64,000 bases of DNA from Sepiola atlantica (Eukaryota > Mollusca > Cephalopoda > Sepiida > Sepiolidae), in NCBI GenBank assembly GCA_963556195.1, contig OY744525.1, positions 24,746,218-24,810,217 of the forward strand. Direction: 5' to 3'. Position 1 is the first letter of the stretch; the number at the start of each line of letters is the position of its first letter. The translations under genes were made by a program, and so were the position numbers. Shown here one piece after another: positions 1 through 10,749 of this stretch. The notes beneath the pieces are model-generated. The model saw only the letters and a list, made by a program, of their open reading frames with translations, ran no database searches and had not been told where the DNA came from.

Positions 1-540
1 TATTTCCTTAAACTTTCTTTAAAGTTTTGAAACTTTTCATATCAGTTTCAAACTTTTACTAATAAAATTATTTGTTTCATAAACAGCATATGATAATTAT
101 GCATTTTATTCACTTGTATATTTGGTTTTGTTAACTGGAAGCATGTTTTAAAACTGTACACTAAAATAAAAAAAAATAGGAATTATCCTCTGAAGGAGTA
201 AAGCTGTAACACAACATGTGATAAAAAATAAAATAATAAATTCGACAATTATGTTTTTGTGGTTTGTATTTAAAGAAAAGGAGCTAAAAAGTTATTTACT
301 TTACCTGGTTTCATTCGTCTTGGGAAACCATGAATAAAAAATCCCCCACCTGTACATAGAACAAGCTATACTAATCTTACTATTGAGCTATAAGATTGTA
401 ATCTACTTTTTCATGTGTGCACTACCTTCACTATTGCAAATATTAGGTGATAAAAGTTTTTAAGAGTATAAAAGCAAGTGATATGAGAACAGTGATCAAA
501 GTGATAACTTAATCTGCCAACCAATTGAGTATACAAACAT
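1..540. other. AT-rich sequence, no gene seen
   Basis: No ORF of note, RNA gene or clear repeat boundary is visible. The stretch probably belongs in part to the Helitron-like element whose 3' end lies at 558-585. Confidence 0.5.
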
Positions 541-557
541 TGTATTTTGATTCTGCA

Positions 558-585
558 CCCGGGCATCGCCGGGTAGCCCTGCTAG
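558..585 (+). mobile_element. Helitron-like 3' terminus
   Basis: A GC-rich hairpin (CCCGG, 6-nt loop, CCGGG at 558-573) is followed 8 nt later by CTAG and then a T. Helitrons end in a short hairpin followed by CTRR and insert between A and T, which fits. The element body lies to the left and its 5' end was not located. The end is abutted by a (TA)n run. Similar hairpin-CTRR ends recur at about eleven sites in the window. Confidence 0.7.
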
Positions 586-604
586 TGTATATATATATAT
601 ATAT

Positions 605-775
605 ATAGTCTGTCTTGGAAGTTTTTCAACCTTTAAAACTATTTTAAAAAAACACTTTTTAATCTCTCGCAATCACTGCATTAGTTGGCTTCCAAGAATT
701 TATGCTAGTCTTAATATTATTGTAGGGATCATCAGTTGTTTACCATGAAAAACTGTTTTCGGGATTTAAAAACAA
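605..775. repeat. Dispersed repeat, copy 1 (second copy at 62.9 kb)
   Basis: It starts just after a (TA)n run with 'tatagtct', then 'caacctttaaaactat', and ends with 'gggatcatcagttgttt' and 'ccatgaaaaactgttt'. The same blocks in the same order, also starting at a (TA)n run, occur at 62,863-63,057. Family not recognised. Confidence 0.65.
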
Positions 776-925
776 AACAGTATTTTATCTCATGGCTCCT
801 CAGCAGTGTTGATCAGACACCACATCCCTTAAAAAGAAAAGAAAAAGAAACGTTGCGGATATCAGATTCAGTTTTATGCTTCAGATTAATTTTTTTGCTA
901 ATCTATTCTGTTCTTAAAAAAACAA

Positions 926-956
<31 letters not shown>

Positions 957-1356
957 GGGGGGGGTAACTCTTATGGGTATCCTGGTACTAGAGAGTGAAG
1001 AAGCTACCTACTTGCATGCAACCTGGTTGTGATGTCAACCCTTTGGAGCGAACTGCACAGATAGGAGGTGTAAGACGTTGCTTGGTGTTGTCCACCACAT
1101 AGTCCAGGACATTCGCAGCATCCAAAATTGGATGATGATGATGAAGAAGAAGATTTACTAAAAATGTACTTAGTATATGACAAAGCCGAATAGTTATTTA
1201 CTAACTCTAGTTTAAGCTGGCATTTAGCCATCATTGTAGGACATCGAGAAAGGACCAGACAAAGGGACAATTGAATTGTCTGGGAAGATGTGTTTACTAA
1301 GAATTTCAAGTTCTCAGTTGTCTATCTTATATTTGTTCTAAGTTGTTGTTACAATT

Positions 1357-1965
1357 TCATGCCAAGAGAGAAAAAGAAAGAAATGAAAAAGGAAGAAAGT
1401 GAAAAAGAGAAAGAGGATAAAAGATGAAAAGGCGAGAAAAGAGGGGAAAAAGGCAACAAAGGAAAGAGAGAAAATGAAAGAGAGAAATACCAAAAATAAA
1501 GCGTGAAAGAGAGAAAAGAAGCAGAAAGGAGTAAAAAATGTGTAAAAAAGAATAAAGAGACAAAAAAGAGAAAAGAAAAAGGGAAAAAAGAAAGGACGAG
1601 CAAAGAACGAGAGTAAGAATGATAAAAAGAAAAGAGATAAAGACAAAAATAGAGAGAAAAAGAAAAAGAAAGAAAGAAAAAGAAAGGATGAGAAAAAAAA
1701 ACGAGAGAAAGAATAAGAAAACCGAAACAGAAAAAAAAAAGAAAGAAAATAAAAAAGAGAGGGGGAGAAAAGAAAAGAAAAAAAAGGAAACGAAGGAAGA
1801 GACAATGGAAAGAGAAAAAAGACAAAAGGGGAAAGAAGAAAAAACAAAAGGAATATAAAGAAAAAGAAAATGAAAAGAGAAAATGGAAAGGGAGAAAAAA
1901 GAAAAAGACAAAAGGAAAAGAAAAAAGAAATCGAAACTTTATTAGAGAAAGGTGAGAAACACACT
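1357..1965. repeat. 600-bp polypurine (GA-rich) tract
   Basis: The plus strand is almost purely A and G with rare T or C interruptions. Frames on both strands are open for up to about 210 codons, but only as runs of F/S/L or K/E/R, so they are compositional artefacts. Similar strand-asymmetric tracts occur at 16.1-17.5, 21.9-22.45, 39.8-40.1, 48.7-49.0 and 58.2-58.6 kb. Confidence 0.85.
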
Positions 1966-1975
1966 TTTTTTTTTT

Positions 1976-2563
1976 CTCTTTCAAAGTGACAAACTAATCA
2001 AGCCTTAAAAAAGAAAAGAATAGTTCAAAGGTCTTTGTCATGGTCACTGGATTTTTTCCTCGGCTTTAAATGTTAATTGGTTGAGATTCTGCTCATCCCA
2101 AGTTGAGCCACGGTCCACATTCCCGCCCTTTCTTAATGAAACATTTTCTGTGTCACACTATGATCAATAAACCGTCACCTCTTCTTATACTCTTCCCCCA
2201 TTTTTAAGAATAATAGTATTAACCCTCATCTTGCTATGAGTGCATTATTTGATTCTAATGGGGGGGGGGGGGGGTAAAGAATTTTTATGCAATCACCTTC
2301 AATTCTGCCGCCCTAACACATAATGGTTAAAATGACAGGAGAAGACAGAGTGGGAAGACGATTGAATTTGCCCCCCCACCTCCCTCCTCAAGAGAATTAG
2401 CATAAAAATAGCTCCGATGACCATGACTAGAATTTGATCTCAGCTCATTTATCAATTCCATTTTCCAACTCGTTAGCGTCAGTAGAAATTGATACGGCTA
2501 TCATTTATAGAAAAACAGGCAGAAAGATAATAATGCTTGAAGAGGGCATTCCATATACATAAA
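1976..2563. other. Unassigned sequence, no gene seen
   Basis: Contains a poly-G run near 2260 and a C-rich patch near 2370. No coding or RNA signal was recognised. Confidence 0.4.
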
Positions 2564-2757
2564 CTAGAGGAATACCCGTCCCAGAACGGGTAAAATTCTC
2601 CTAACAGAACAGTTTTGCACCACTTCTATGTCTCCTTACGAAGATTAAAATCAAGATATAATGACACTAAACCTCATGTCTAGAATTTTGATCAAAGTCC
2701 ATTACATGATTTTCATTCTAGAAAATGTCTCAAACTTAATGCTTAAGCTTAAGGGGT

Positions 2758-3083
2758 TGTAGCAGTCACATGAACGACCGGAAGTGCACTCTTCACTTCA
2801 CGAGATTCACGTGATAAATAGTGATTTGGCACAAACCCAAATCACGTGATCAGCGTGATTAACCAGTTCGAGCCGGTAATCCAAAGAGACAAGATGTACG
2901 TTCCTGCGCTCTCTATCAGGCCTGCTTTACAGTTGTCGACAAACTCCAGGAAAAAGTCTACCACGTCTTATCTGTCATATTCAACCCCATATATACAGAA
3001 TGTCTTATTCCTTTGTTCCTGCGAATAAACCTATATGTATCTCTTCAATGTATGTGTCTCATTTATTCAGTGACGATGCAACA
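2758..3083 (+). mobile_element. Solo LTR-like insertion
   Basis: Begins TGTAGCAGTCAC, the same first 12 bases as the LTRs at 54,856 and 57,632, and ends in ACA. It contains palindromic CACGTGA motifs and an AATAAA (about 3024). It interrupts the Helitron-like body at a point where the related copy (34.28 kb) is continuous. The flanks 'taaggggt' and 'taaagggt' may be a diverged target duplication. After the first 12 bases it diverges from the 54.9-kb LTR, so it is at most a related family. Confidence 0.6.
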
Positions 3084-3262
3084 GCTAAAGGGTCTTAAGA
3101 AGAAATTAAAATTCAGGGAATCTTGCTTAATCAGTCTATACTTACTATTGTTAAAATTCAATGCAAATCAGAAATATTTAAACTTTTTAAATGTGAGATT
3201 GTGCTCATTATTATGGCCCCTAAAAAAACATTTAAAACGCTCCAAAGAAACTGAATTTGGCG

Positions 3263-4805
3263 AATATTTATTAATTGATGTCTAATATTTATTAATTGAT
3301 GTCTAATATTTATTAATTGATGTCAAATATTTATTAATTGATGTCAAATATTTATTAATTGATGTCTAATATTTATTAATTGATGTCTAATATTTATTAA
3401 TTGATGTCTAATATTTATTAATTGATGTCTAATATTTATTAATTGATGTCTAATATTTATTAATTGATGTCTAATATTTATTAATTGATGTCAAATATTT
3501 ATTAATTGATGTCAAATATTTATTAATTGATGTCAAATATTTATTAATTGATGTCAAATATTTATTAATTGATGTCTAATATTTATTAATTGATGTCTAA
3601 TATTTATTAATTGATGTCTAATATTTATTAATTGATGTCAAATATTTATTAATTGATGTCAAATATTTATTAATTGATGTCAAATATTTATTAATTGATG
3701 TCTAATATTTATTAATTGATGTCAAATATTTATTAATTGATGTCTAATATTTATTAATTGATGTCTAATATTTATTAATTGATGTCAAATATTTATTAAT
3801 TGATGTCTAATATTTATTAATTGATGTCAAATATTTATTAATTGATGTCAAATATTTATTAATTGATGTCAAATATTTATTAATTGATGTCTAATATTTA
3901 TTAATTGATGTCAAATATTTATTAATTGATGTCAAATATTTATTAATTGATGTCAAATATTTATTAATTGATGTCTAATATTTATTAATTGATGTCTAAT
4001 ATTTATTAATTGATGTCTAATATTTATTAATTGATGTCAAATATTTATTAATTGATGTCTAATATTTATTAATTGATGTCTAATATTTATTAATTGATGT
4101 CAAATATTTATTAATTGATGTCTAATATTTATTAATTGATGTCAAATATTTATTAATTGATGTCAAATATTTATTAATTGATGTCAAATATTTATTAATT
4201 GATGTCTAATATTTATTAATTGATGTCAAATATTTATTAATTGATGTCAAATATTTATTAATTGATGTCAAATATTTATTAATTGATGTCTAATATTTAT
4301 TAATTGATGTCTAATATTTATTAATTGATGTCTAATATTTATTAATTGATGTCTAATATTTATTAATTGATGTCAAATATTTATTAATTGATGTCAAATA
4401 TTTATTAATTGATGTCAAATATTTATTAATTGATGTCTAATATTTATTAATTGATGTCTAATATTTATTAATTGATGTCTAATATTTATTAATTGATGTC
4501 TAATATTTATTAATTGATGTCAAATATTTATTAATTGATGTCAAATATTTATTAATTGATGTCAAATATTTATTAATTGATGTCAAATATTTATTAATTG
4601 ATGTCTAATATTTATTAATTGATGTCAAATATTTATTAATTGATGTCAAATATTTATTAATTGATGTCTAATATTTATTAATTGATGTCTAATATTTATT
4701 AATTGATGTCTAATATTTATTAATTGGTGTCTAATATTTATTAATTGGTGTCTAATATTTAATAATTGGTGTCTAATATTTAATAATTGATGTCAAATAT
4801 TTATT
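3263..4805. repeat. 21-bp minisatellite, 73 units
   Basis: Unit AATATTTATTAATTGATGTC plus T or A. First and last alignable units are 1,533 bp apart, exactly 73 x 21. Almost the only variation is T or A after 'gatgtc', apart from edge units with 'ggtg' or 'aataatt'. Units 22-36 and 37-51 have the same 15-letter T/A pattern, indicating a 315-bp block duplication. The seed is visible as about one and a half units in the Helitron copy near 34,455-34,485. Confidence 0.97.
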
Positions 4806-5366
4806 GTGAAAATTTCACAAAAATCGGAAGCATTTGAATCTTCGCAAAGAGCTTCCACCCCCTCTTTACACATAACTAAATTAAACTAAATATACCCCAT
4901 GTTTGGACCACTTACGCCTTGCAGCTGTGTTCCAAAATTCATAATTATTGGTTAAGTAGTTTAGGAGTGAATCCTGTACGTATAAATATATAAACATATT
5001 TAACTTCATAAAGATAGTGAAGAGAAACATTGTCTGTCCGATTTTCAAGTTTTGTCAATTCAATGCCGGCCTAAAACTCATGGCAATTATAAATCACCTG
5101 ATCATGACGATTGTTTGTAGCCAACAAAAAGTGGGACAACTATGTGTGAGGGACAGATGAGATTGCAAAGAGAAATCTGTACATCATTGGATTATAGTGA
5201 CAAACGTTTGTACAACAACAGTAGCACTTTCTGAGTGTTTACGGTTATAACATGGTGACATGCCAAGGCAAGGTGACCTGTAATCACTTTAACCACAGAT
5301 TTTACATCAATGTTTATGTATACTAGATAGATTTTCATAAAACTGGCTACGTAGTCATACACACAC

Positions 5367-5370
<4 letters not shown>

Positions 5371-5452
<82 letters not shown>
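5371..5452. repeat. (TA)n followed by (GA)n microsatellite
   Basis: About 42 bp of TA repeats pass directly into about 38 bp of GA repeats. It is the left edge of the 5S-derived element. Confidence 0.95.
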
Positions 5453-5459
5453 TCACCAT

Positions 5460-5672
5460 CAAGGTATTTAATCACTCCTGGAGGAGGAACCCCTCTCTGG
5501 TTTCCGTCCACCTTATTAGTGACTGTCTTTCAGAGGGTTAGGGTTTCCATGGTCGCCACACTAGGCACTGCGAGTTGGTGACACCATTTGCCCATAGCTA
5601 GGTGTCCACATACAGCACCTAATATTCCCAATTGATTATCCACCTAGTACTGACCAGGCTCAACGTCGCTAA
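5460..5672 (-). mobile_element. 5S rRNA-derived element (SINE3-like)
   Basis: Positions 5610-5670 read as the reverse complement of the 3' half of metazoan 5S rRNA: the complements of the GGTGCTGTA end, the GGGAATA segment, the TAGTACT region and the internal promoter side all appear in order with scattered mismatches. The rest of 5S and the poly-T terminator are not recognisable. It is a degenerate 5S-derived retrosequence rather than a functional gene. A better copy lies at 38.88 kb. Confidence 0.65.
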
Positions 5673-5680
5673 TATATATA

Positions 5681-5932
5681 TGACGGATATTTCCTTTGGC
5701 GTTTATTATTTTTGACAAAGGAAAGATTTTCCCGAAATATTAAATATATGATTTTTAATCATCATCCGGACAACACACAAACAGCCGACACCACACTTGC
5801 TGTTACGTAAGATTTTAAAGAAAAATAAATAGTAAGTTCCCCCACTCCAATTTACTGTTTTTATTCCTTCCAGCTTACAACCTACCCGGCACTCTGCATT
5901 GCCCTCAGCCTTCTTAACATATTACTACTATT
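5681..5932. repeat. Dispersed repeat X, copy 1
   Basis: Shares long collinear blocks with 8091-8333, including 'gtttattatttttgacaaag', 'catccggaca', 'caccacacttgctgttacg' (or atg), 'aaataaatagtaagt' and 'ccttccagcttaca'. Both copies end in 'actacta' next to or near a (TA)n run. The gtaagt...ttccag arrangement looks like a tiny intron, but no coding exon flanks it. Confidence 0.8.
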
Positions 5933-5964
5933 CTTAGCCATGCTTCAAGCAAACTACGATTCTC

Positions 5965-5967
<3 letters not shown>

Positions 5968-6017
<50 letters not shown>
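5968..6017. repeat. (TA)n microsatellite
   Basis: About 25 TA dinucleotides. Confidence 0.97.
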
Positions 6018-6018
<1 letters not shown>

Positions 6019-6149
6019 GTGGATATTTAATATGGCAACAAACCTTTAGAAATAAGAACTAAAACATATGAATAAAGCAGAACCGATATTTCGGTTGATT
6101 CAAACGACCATAATCATTTGGTGTAGAAAACACATATATAAGCGCACAC

Positions 6150-6336
6150 ACACACTGTGGAACATAATACCATGGGAATGTTTCTCTATAGACTACAACA
6201 TGGTCGTTTCCAACTTCAATGTCAACAAATATCTGTCATTCTAGTACTTTTCCATCATCCTACTGAAAATCTCACTAACCCTTATTCTCAAGTGGCTTTT
6301 GGCCTTCGTAAGTGGTGAACCATTAGTAAAAGAAAA
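6150..6336 (+). pseudogene. LINE 3' end, truncated and decayed
   Basis: Three frames together recall the C-terminus and 3' tail of a non-LTR retrotransposon reverse transcriptase: LWN, then a YN...NVNKYL-like segment, then a tail containing 'tggcttttggcctt' and 'gtaagtggtga'. The same tail is present at 42.2 and 45.9 kb. No RT catalytic domain remains. Confidence 0.6.
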
Positions 6337-6354
6337 AAAATATATATATATATA

Positions 6355-7250
6355 CTAGACGTACCCGTGACCCGTTGGGTCACAACCACTACCACTATTT
6401 GCATCACTTTGATTTCATTTAAAAATTTATAAACTGTGGCATATCTGCTAAGACATTCTTTCTTGCATAACTAAAATGAATTTACTTCTATATTATCCTT
6501 AAAGAGATTTCTTATTTTGCTATCTAATTTACATAGGTGTTTATGGTATGCACAGACACTATGTAAATTAGTTTAAAAAAAAGAGTCACTCTTTCTCTAA
6601 ATGCACAGAAACATTAAAAACTATCAGAGTATGGTTGGATCAACAGATAGTGAGAGAGGGTGAGAGAAATACACAGATAGCTAAGTGAGATATGAGTGAC
6701 TTGTTCAGTTAATTACAAATTACTAGTAATTAGAATAATTAAAACAGAATTTATTTCAAACATAACTCAATCCCAAAACTGAGGAATATTCTAGCATGTA
6801 TTTTATGTTATTAAAGTATATGGGGGGGGAAGATTTAGAGAAGCTTTGATCAACTCACATTTAATATAATAATAGATGTGAGAGATAGATGAGTTGTTCA
6901 GTTAATTACAAATTACGATTAATGAGAAGAATTAAAATGGATTTTTCAAACATAACTCAATCCCAGAACTATTAAATTGTATTAGAGAATGGTTGAATCA
7001 AAATACAGTGAGAGAGGGTGAGAGAGATAAAATAGATAGCTAAGTGAGAGATAAGTGTCTTATTTAGTTAATTACAAATTACGGATTATACGAAGAATTA
7101 AAATGGATTAAAAAAAAAAAACATGATTTGTCTCCGTGTGTTTTAAAGAGGGATTCAAACTTAATCTCAGAACTAAGGAATATTTTAACATGTACTTTGT
7201 GTCATTAACGAATTTAGGCGAACGCTCTAGGGGAACAAATTTTAATTAAC
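6355..7250 (-). mobile_element. Helitron-like element, family B (TGACCC hairpin)
   Basis: CTAG at 6355-6358 is the minus-strand 3' end, preceded by a hairpin with stem TGACCC/GGGTCA. The body (gagagagggtgagag, cttgttcagttaattacaa, cataactcaatcccaaaact, gaggaatatt) occurs twice in tandem here and once at 45.27-45.50 kb, beside another family-B terminus at 44.96 kb. The right boundary is approximate. Short ORFs inside are not recognised. Confidence 0.6.
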
Positions 7251-7777
7251 TCAGCTTCAGTTTAATAATGGATGCGTACAGTTCATTTAGCGATTATAAT
7301 TATTCGCTATTTATCTACACTCTTTGGTTTTCTGTGGAATTGATCAGAGTGATTTTCGCTTTTCAAATTCCTAAAATAAAAAAACAAATATATTTGATGA
7401 GAGATTTTAGTTTTTGTTGTTGTTGGAAAGTATATTTAGAGAAAGAGAAAGAAAGTCTCCAAATCTAAAAACAAAGACAAACTCATTGTTGTAATGGGAA
7501 AGTGACTTTCCTCTCCCCCTCCACCTCCCCGCAAAGTAGTTCATTTCCTTTATCGCTTATGCTAACTCAGTACACAAGCAAGTGGCTGAATGAATGCAAG
7601 CAAGCAAATGAGAATTCAAAGAATTCTGTAAAAAAGTCTTCCAATAGACAAATGCCAATTTCTTGTGGTTGGAAATAAGTCCATTTGTTCGTTATCAAGT
7701 GCCAGGATGCAGCAGAATAAGAATTCATTTTGTGCTTGAAGAATTTTGATGTACATTATACAAAAAAAGAATCAACA

Positions 7778-7801
7778 TCATATATATATATATATACATA
7801 T

Positions 7802-7833
<32 letters not shown>

Positions 7834-7834
7834 C
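7778..7834. repeat. (TA)n/(CA)n microsatellite
   Basis: Mixed TA and CA repeats next to a hammerhead-like motif. Confidence 0.9.
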
Positions 7835-7861
7835 AATATTAATTTTAAGTAAATAATATTA

Positions 7862-7905
7862 AATTATTTTTACCAGCGTTTCAAGCTTTCACTCTCATCA
7901 GTATA
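7862..7905 (-). ncRNA. Hammerhead-ribozyme-like core
   Basis: On the minus strand: CTGATGA (7895-7901), stem II GAGT-GAAA-GCTT (two wobbles), GAAA (7879-7882), a minimal helix III C-GCTG-G, then TA as a possible cleavage dinucleotide. The flanks give only a weak, offset helix I (AAATTAT with ATAATTT). The core is present but folding is uncertain. It lies beside a tRNA-like SINE on the same strand. Confidence 0.45.
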
Positions 7906-7920
7906 AGGAATGATAATTTC

Positions 7921-8020
7921 AGACAGTCACACGGTTCAAACTCCTGCCACAGAATCAACCTAGACTCTGCAAGCAAGCATCATAACCATTTGGCCACGAG
8001 AAATTACCACGTCAAGAAGG
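7921..8020 (-). mobile_element. tRNA-derived SINE head (degenerate)
   Basis: On the minus strand there is an A-box-like TGGCCAAATGGTTATG (about 7980-7995) and a B-box-like GGAGTTTGAACC (7933-7944), spaced about as in a tRNA. The acceptor stem does not pair, so it is a SINE relic rather than a tRNA gene. Confidence 0.5.
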
Positions 8021-8090
8021 GAATTTATGCGAAGGGTCGCATATCTAGAAAAGAATATATATTTTGGCAGATTCTCTGCACAGACGGAGT

Positions 8091-8330
8091 TTTCCTTTGG
8101 TGTTTATTATTTTTGACAAAGGGAAGTTTCTTTTAATTAATTTTAAATAAATGATTTTTATAATCATCCGGACATCACACACACAGCTAACACCACACTT
8201 GCTGTTATGTAAGATTTTAAGAAAAAATAAATAGTAAGTCACATTTCGTATTCGATTTGTTATTTTTTTTCCTTCCAGCTTACATCTTACCCGGAATTTG
8301 CATTGTCCACAGCCTTTAAAAAACCTACTA

Positions 8331-8333
<3 letters not shown>
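8091..8333. repeat. Dispersed repeat X, copy 2
   Basis: Collinear with 5681-5932. It lacks a few short segments and has a longer poly-T before 'ccttccag'. It ends at the (TA)n run at 8334. Confidence 0.8.

Positions 8334-8386
<53 letters not shown>
8334..8386. repeat. (TA)n microsatellite
   Basis: About 26 TA dinucleotides. Confidence 0.97.
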
Positions 8387-8388
<2 letters not shown>

Positions 8389-8935
8389 GTGGATTCTTTA
8401 TTTTTTAATATATATATATTGCATGGCTTAAAATGAACACTTCCTTGAAACAGCTGCATACAACTATAATACCTTTGTATATGCTTTTTATTTTGAACTT
8501 AATTTGAAAAATGTTTTAAATCGTCAATATATATACATATATATTTAAATATCTTTTTTGTGGTACAAAATTTTATTATGGCTATATAAAGACCGTATTT
8601 ATTTTTAAACATGGTGAATTAAAAAAATAAAAAAGGCTGAAAGGGCTAGCTAACCGATTTTGAACCTCTCTCATCGGAGCTAAATTGCAGTTAGGATTAA
8701 GAGAAAAAATAATGTTATGGAGATTATAGCGAGGGAAAAATGAAAATAAGGTCCTGCCCAATCACTTGCTTCCAAGTTTTCCGTGCCTTGCACAACCTTC
8801 CTGCGATTTAGCACATTCATGCTTCTGCCACGGTTTATCCAGGAGGATGAACATTCCACACGACCATACCAGCATAATCGGTGTGATATATCAGTGTAGT
8901 CTATACATATATATATACATACATATATATATATA
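8387..8935. other. AT-rich sequence, no gene seen
   Basis: No feature supported beyond short TA and ACAT repeats near 8900. Confidence 0.4.
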
Positions 8936-8958
8936 TTTTTTTTTTTGTTGATGATTTT

Positions 8959-9039
8959 ATTCCATTACTTGCGACAAAACATATTCTTTTTCGTTAACAC
9001 TTGCAAATAGCGTCAACATCGTCAGGCTACAAATGGAAT
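8959..9039 (-). ncRNA. Mirror hammerhead copy in left foldback arm
   Basis: Reverse-complement arm of the 9041-9121 ribozyme. On the minus strand it keeps CTGACGA, stem II, GAAA and GUC. The first base of helix III is changed (GAAAA instead of GAAAC), which removes one closing pair. Confidence 0.6.
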
Positions 9040-9040
9040 C

Positions 9041-9121
9041 ATTCCATTTGTAGCCTGACGATGTTGACGCTATTTGCAAGTGTTAACGAAACAGAATATG
9101 TTTTGTCGCAAGTAATGGAAT
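9041..9121 (+). ncRNA. Type I hammerhead ribozyme candidate
   Basis: Core CTGACGA (9055-9061; position 7 of the core is variable in known hammerheads) and GAAA (9088-9091). Stem II pairs GTTGACGCT with AGTGTTAAC (9 bp with two G-U pairs, 7-nt loop). Helix III is CAGAA/TTTTG with loop TATG. A canonical GUC (9105-9107) follows, with predicted cleavage after 9107. Helix I pairs GC/GC, then an internal loop, then ATTCCATT with AATGGAAT. All conserved parts are in the right order. Helix-I-open hammerheads are known from Penelope-like elements and retrozymes. Activity is inferred. Confidence 0.75.
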
Positions 9122-9169
9122 AAAATCATCAACAAAAAATATATTTTGCTCTGAATTTTCATTGAGCAC

Positions 9170-10440
9170 TCTCATAAACCCGGTTTCAACTTCCTTCGGA
9201 TTCATACCCCCTGGATATTGGTAACAAGTTAATTATATATATATATATATATATATAATTAAGGCATAAACAAAGATGTATAATCTCTAATATTAAAAAA
9301 TAAACATGTTTCTGTTTTAATATCACTAATTAACTATTCCTTTGTATCTAATGCTAAGGGAGGTAATTCAGTATATATCAAAGTTATATCAGCTGATGGA
9401 AATGTTGGTGCTGGTTGTTATGTTTTCAGTAATTTGGGAATTAATATTTGTAGAGGAAATAGGAGTTTTGTTTATCAGTGTTTGCAAAAGATATGCTTTT
9501 TGTGCATTTGTTTTTATAAATATGTATGCATAATTTATTTGAGAAAAAATGTTTTATTATGATGCTATATGCACCTAATATACAACGAATCAGTAGTAGC
9601 ATACTTGAAATATTAGTATTTACAAAAACAAAACAAGATGACAACCGTTCTTTTTTTCAAGTGATCTATATACGTATTAAAATTTTATGGTAATTTTGGA
9701 GTTTGTCTGTTCGTATGCAAATAGAAATATGTGATTGGTTGACAAAAAAAGGAATAGGCAGAATACACATTACTAAGTTCAAAGCGAATTATTTTTGCTT
9801 AAAAACATTATTTCTGATGTGTTTTGACAATAAAAATACGTAAATACATTCATTGCAGTTACTTACTCTCTCATGCCAATACTAAGTAGTTGTTAGGGCA
9901 ACCTAACAAAACAAAATCCAGTTATTTCTCTCCTATTAAAAAGTAAGAGTTATCGCCCCTGAGATTAAAAAAGTCGTCTGCCGAACAGTGAAAAGTAAAC
10001 GGTCTCACCATCAAACAAGTATCTCGTAACAGTAGCATTTTTTTTTTCCACAAAATTTCGCAAATAATTTTCTTTGTGCTTGCTATGAAGCTGTAGAGCT
10101 AGATAAAGATGGAAAATGACATACCCAGATACTGTCGGCACACGGCTCAAAGAGCTGGTACAAATTAGTTTCAGTTATTAAAGTTGTAGGTTAGTTGGTA
10201 AGCAATAAGAAAAGTTTGCCACCATTTTTGACACATAGGGACACTAGTAGATAACTGAACAATGAAATTTTCTTACTTTGTCTTTTCATAAATTTCCTAA
10301 AAAAAAACGGGATGAGTTGGCAGTAAAAGTTTACCTTTTGTTTCTTCCTTACAATCATCGAAGTAAGTACACACATAGCGAGCCACGTACACGATTTTTC
10401 ATCCAATCAATTTCACAATAGAATAAACATCATTGGAAAT
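9170..10440. other. AT-rich sequence, no gene seen
   Basis: Contains a (TA)n run at 9235-9256 and short unremarkable ORFs. The start (9170-9230) lies in the same position after ATTGAGCAC as the Penelope-like region at 63.26 kb, but similarity is weak. Confidence 0.4.
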
Positions 10441-10445
10441 TCTCA

Positions 10446-10580
10446 TTAACCTTTGTTGAACTACTTCCGGTCCATCAATTTTCTTTAGGGAAAGAAAACA
10501 CAAACAAGAATAAAAGTCACTAATTTGATTTTTTCAATCAAACGCACATTTTTCTCACGTTTATCAGTAAAGAAGACTTC
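10446..10580. repeat. Duplicated segment, copy 1
   Basis: Shares 'gaataaaagtcactaattt' (19 nt), 'cgcacatttttct' and 'ttgttgaa...tttcc' with 11,101-11,240 in the same order. The two copies flank the SINE and LINE fragments at 10.6-11.0 kb. Confidence 0.75.
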
Positions 10581-10609
10581 TTTTTTTTTCATTTAACTTC
10601 GTTATGTGG

Positions 10610-10638
10610 TCGGCATTGCCGGTAGGGGCACCTCAGGC
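10610..10638 (-). mobile_element. U2-SINE family fragment
   Basis: Matches, in the same orientation, the segment at the window end (about 63,969-63,998), which reads 'tcggcattccccggtaggg' and 'gcgcctcaggc'. A short inverted remnant of the U2-derived SINE family. Confidence 0.6.
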
Positions 10639-10749
10639 GATTAGAAATAAACTAACCATCTTCTCAAAGCGAGAAATTAAAGCCTGCAAAGGTGTTCTGT
10701 CCTCTGTCAGAGGAGTAGAAATCCTTCTTGATTGAGGAAATTTAAATTT

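Larger units (their letters stand above)
2564..5020 (-). mobile_element. Non-autonomous Helitron-like element, expanded copy
   Basis: Read on the minus strand it ends in a hairpin (CCCGT, loop, ACGGG) followed by CTAG at 2564-2567 and then T. The right edge (5020) reads TC as the 5' start on the minus strand. The body aligns along its length with the 598-bp element at 34,104-34,701. Subtracting the 326-bp LTR insertion (2758-3083) and 73 x 21 bp of tandem repeat leaves 598 bp, equal to the other copy. There is no Rep/helicase ORF, so it is non-autonomous. The A|T target context holds at the 3' end but is degraded at the 5' end. Confidence 0.75.
8936..9144. mobile_element. Near-perfect palindromic foldback element
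   Basis: Two arms of roughly 100 bp are reverse complements around a single C at 9040. The inner arms are AAATGGAAT/ATTCCATTT, and only about one mismatch is seen apart from length differences in the outer A/T runs. Each arm holds a hammerhead core in opposite orientation. ATTGAGCAC follows at 9161-9169, the same context as three other foldbacks in the window. Confidence 0.93.

Noticed and set aside
1338..1984. Overlapping 184-211-codon frames
   Set aside because: Polypurine tract; peptides are only F/S/L or K/E/R runs.
3263..4805. CRISPR-like array of 21-bp repeats
   Set aside because: Units are directly abutting without spacers and the genome is eukaryotic; it is a minisatellite.
5535..5550. 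Telomeric repeat (ggttagggtt), also at 39,253
   Set aside because: Only one to two TTAGGG units at each place; not an array.
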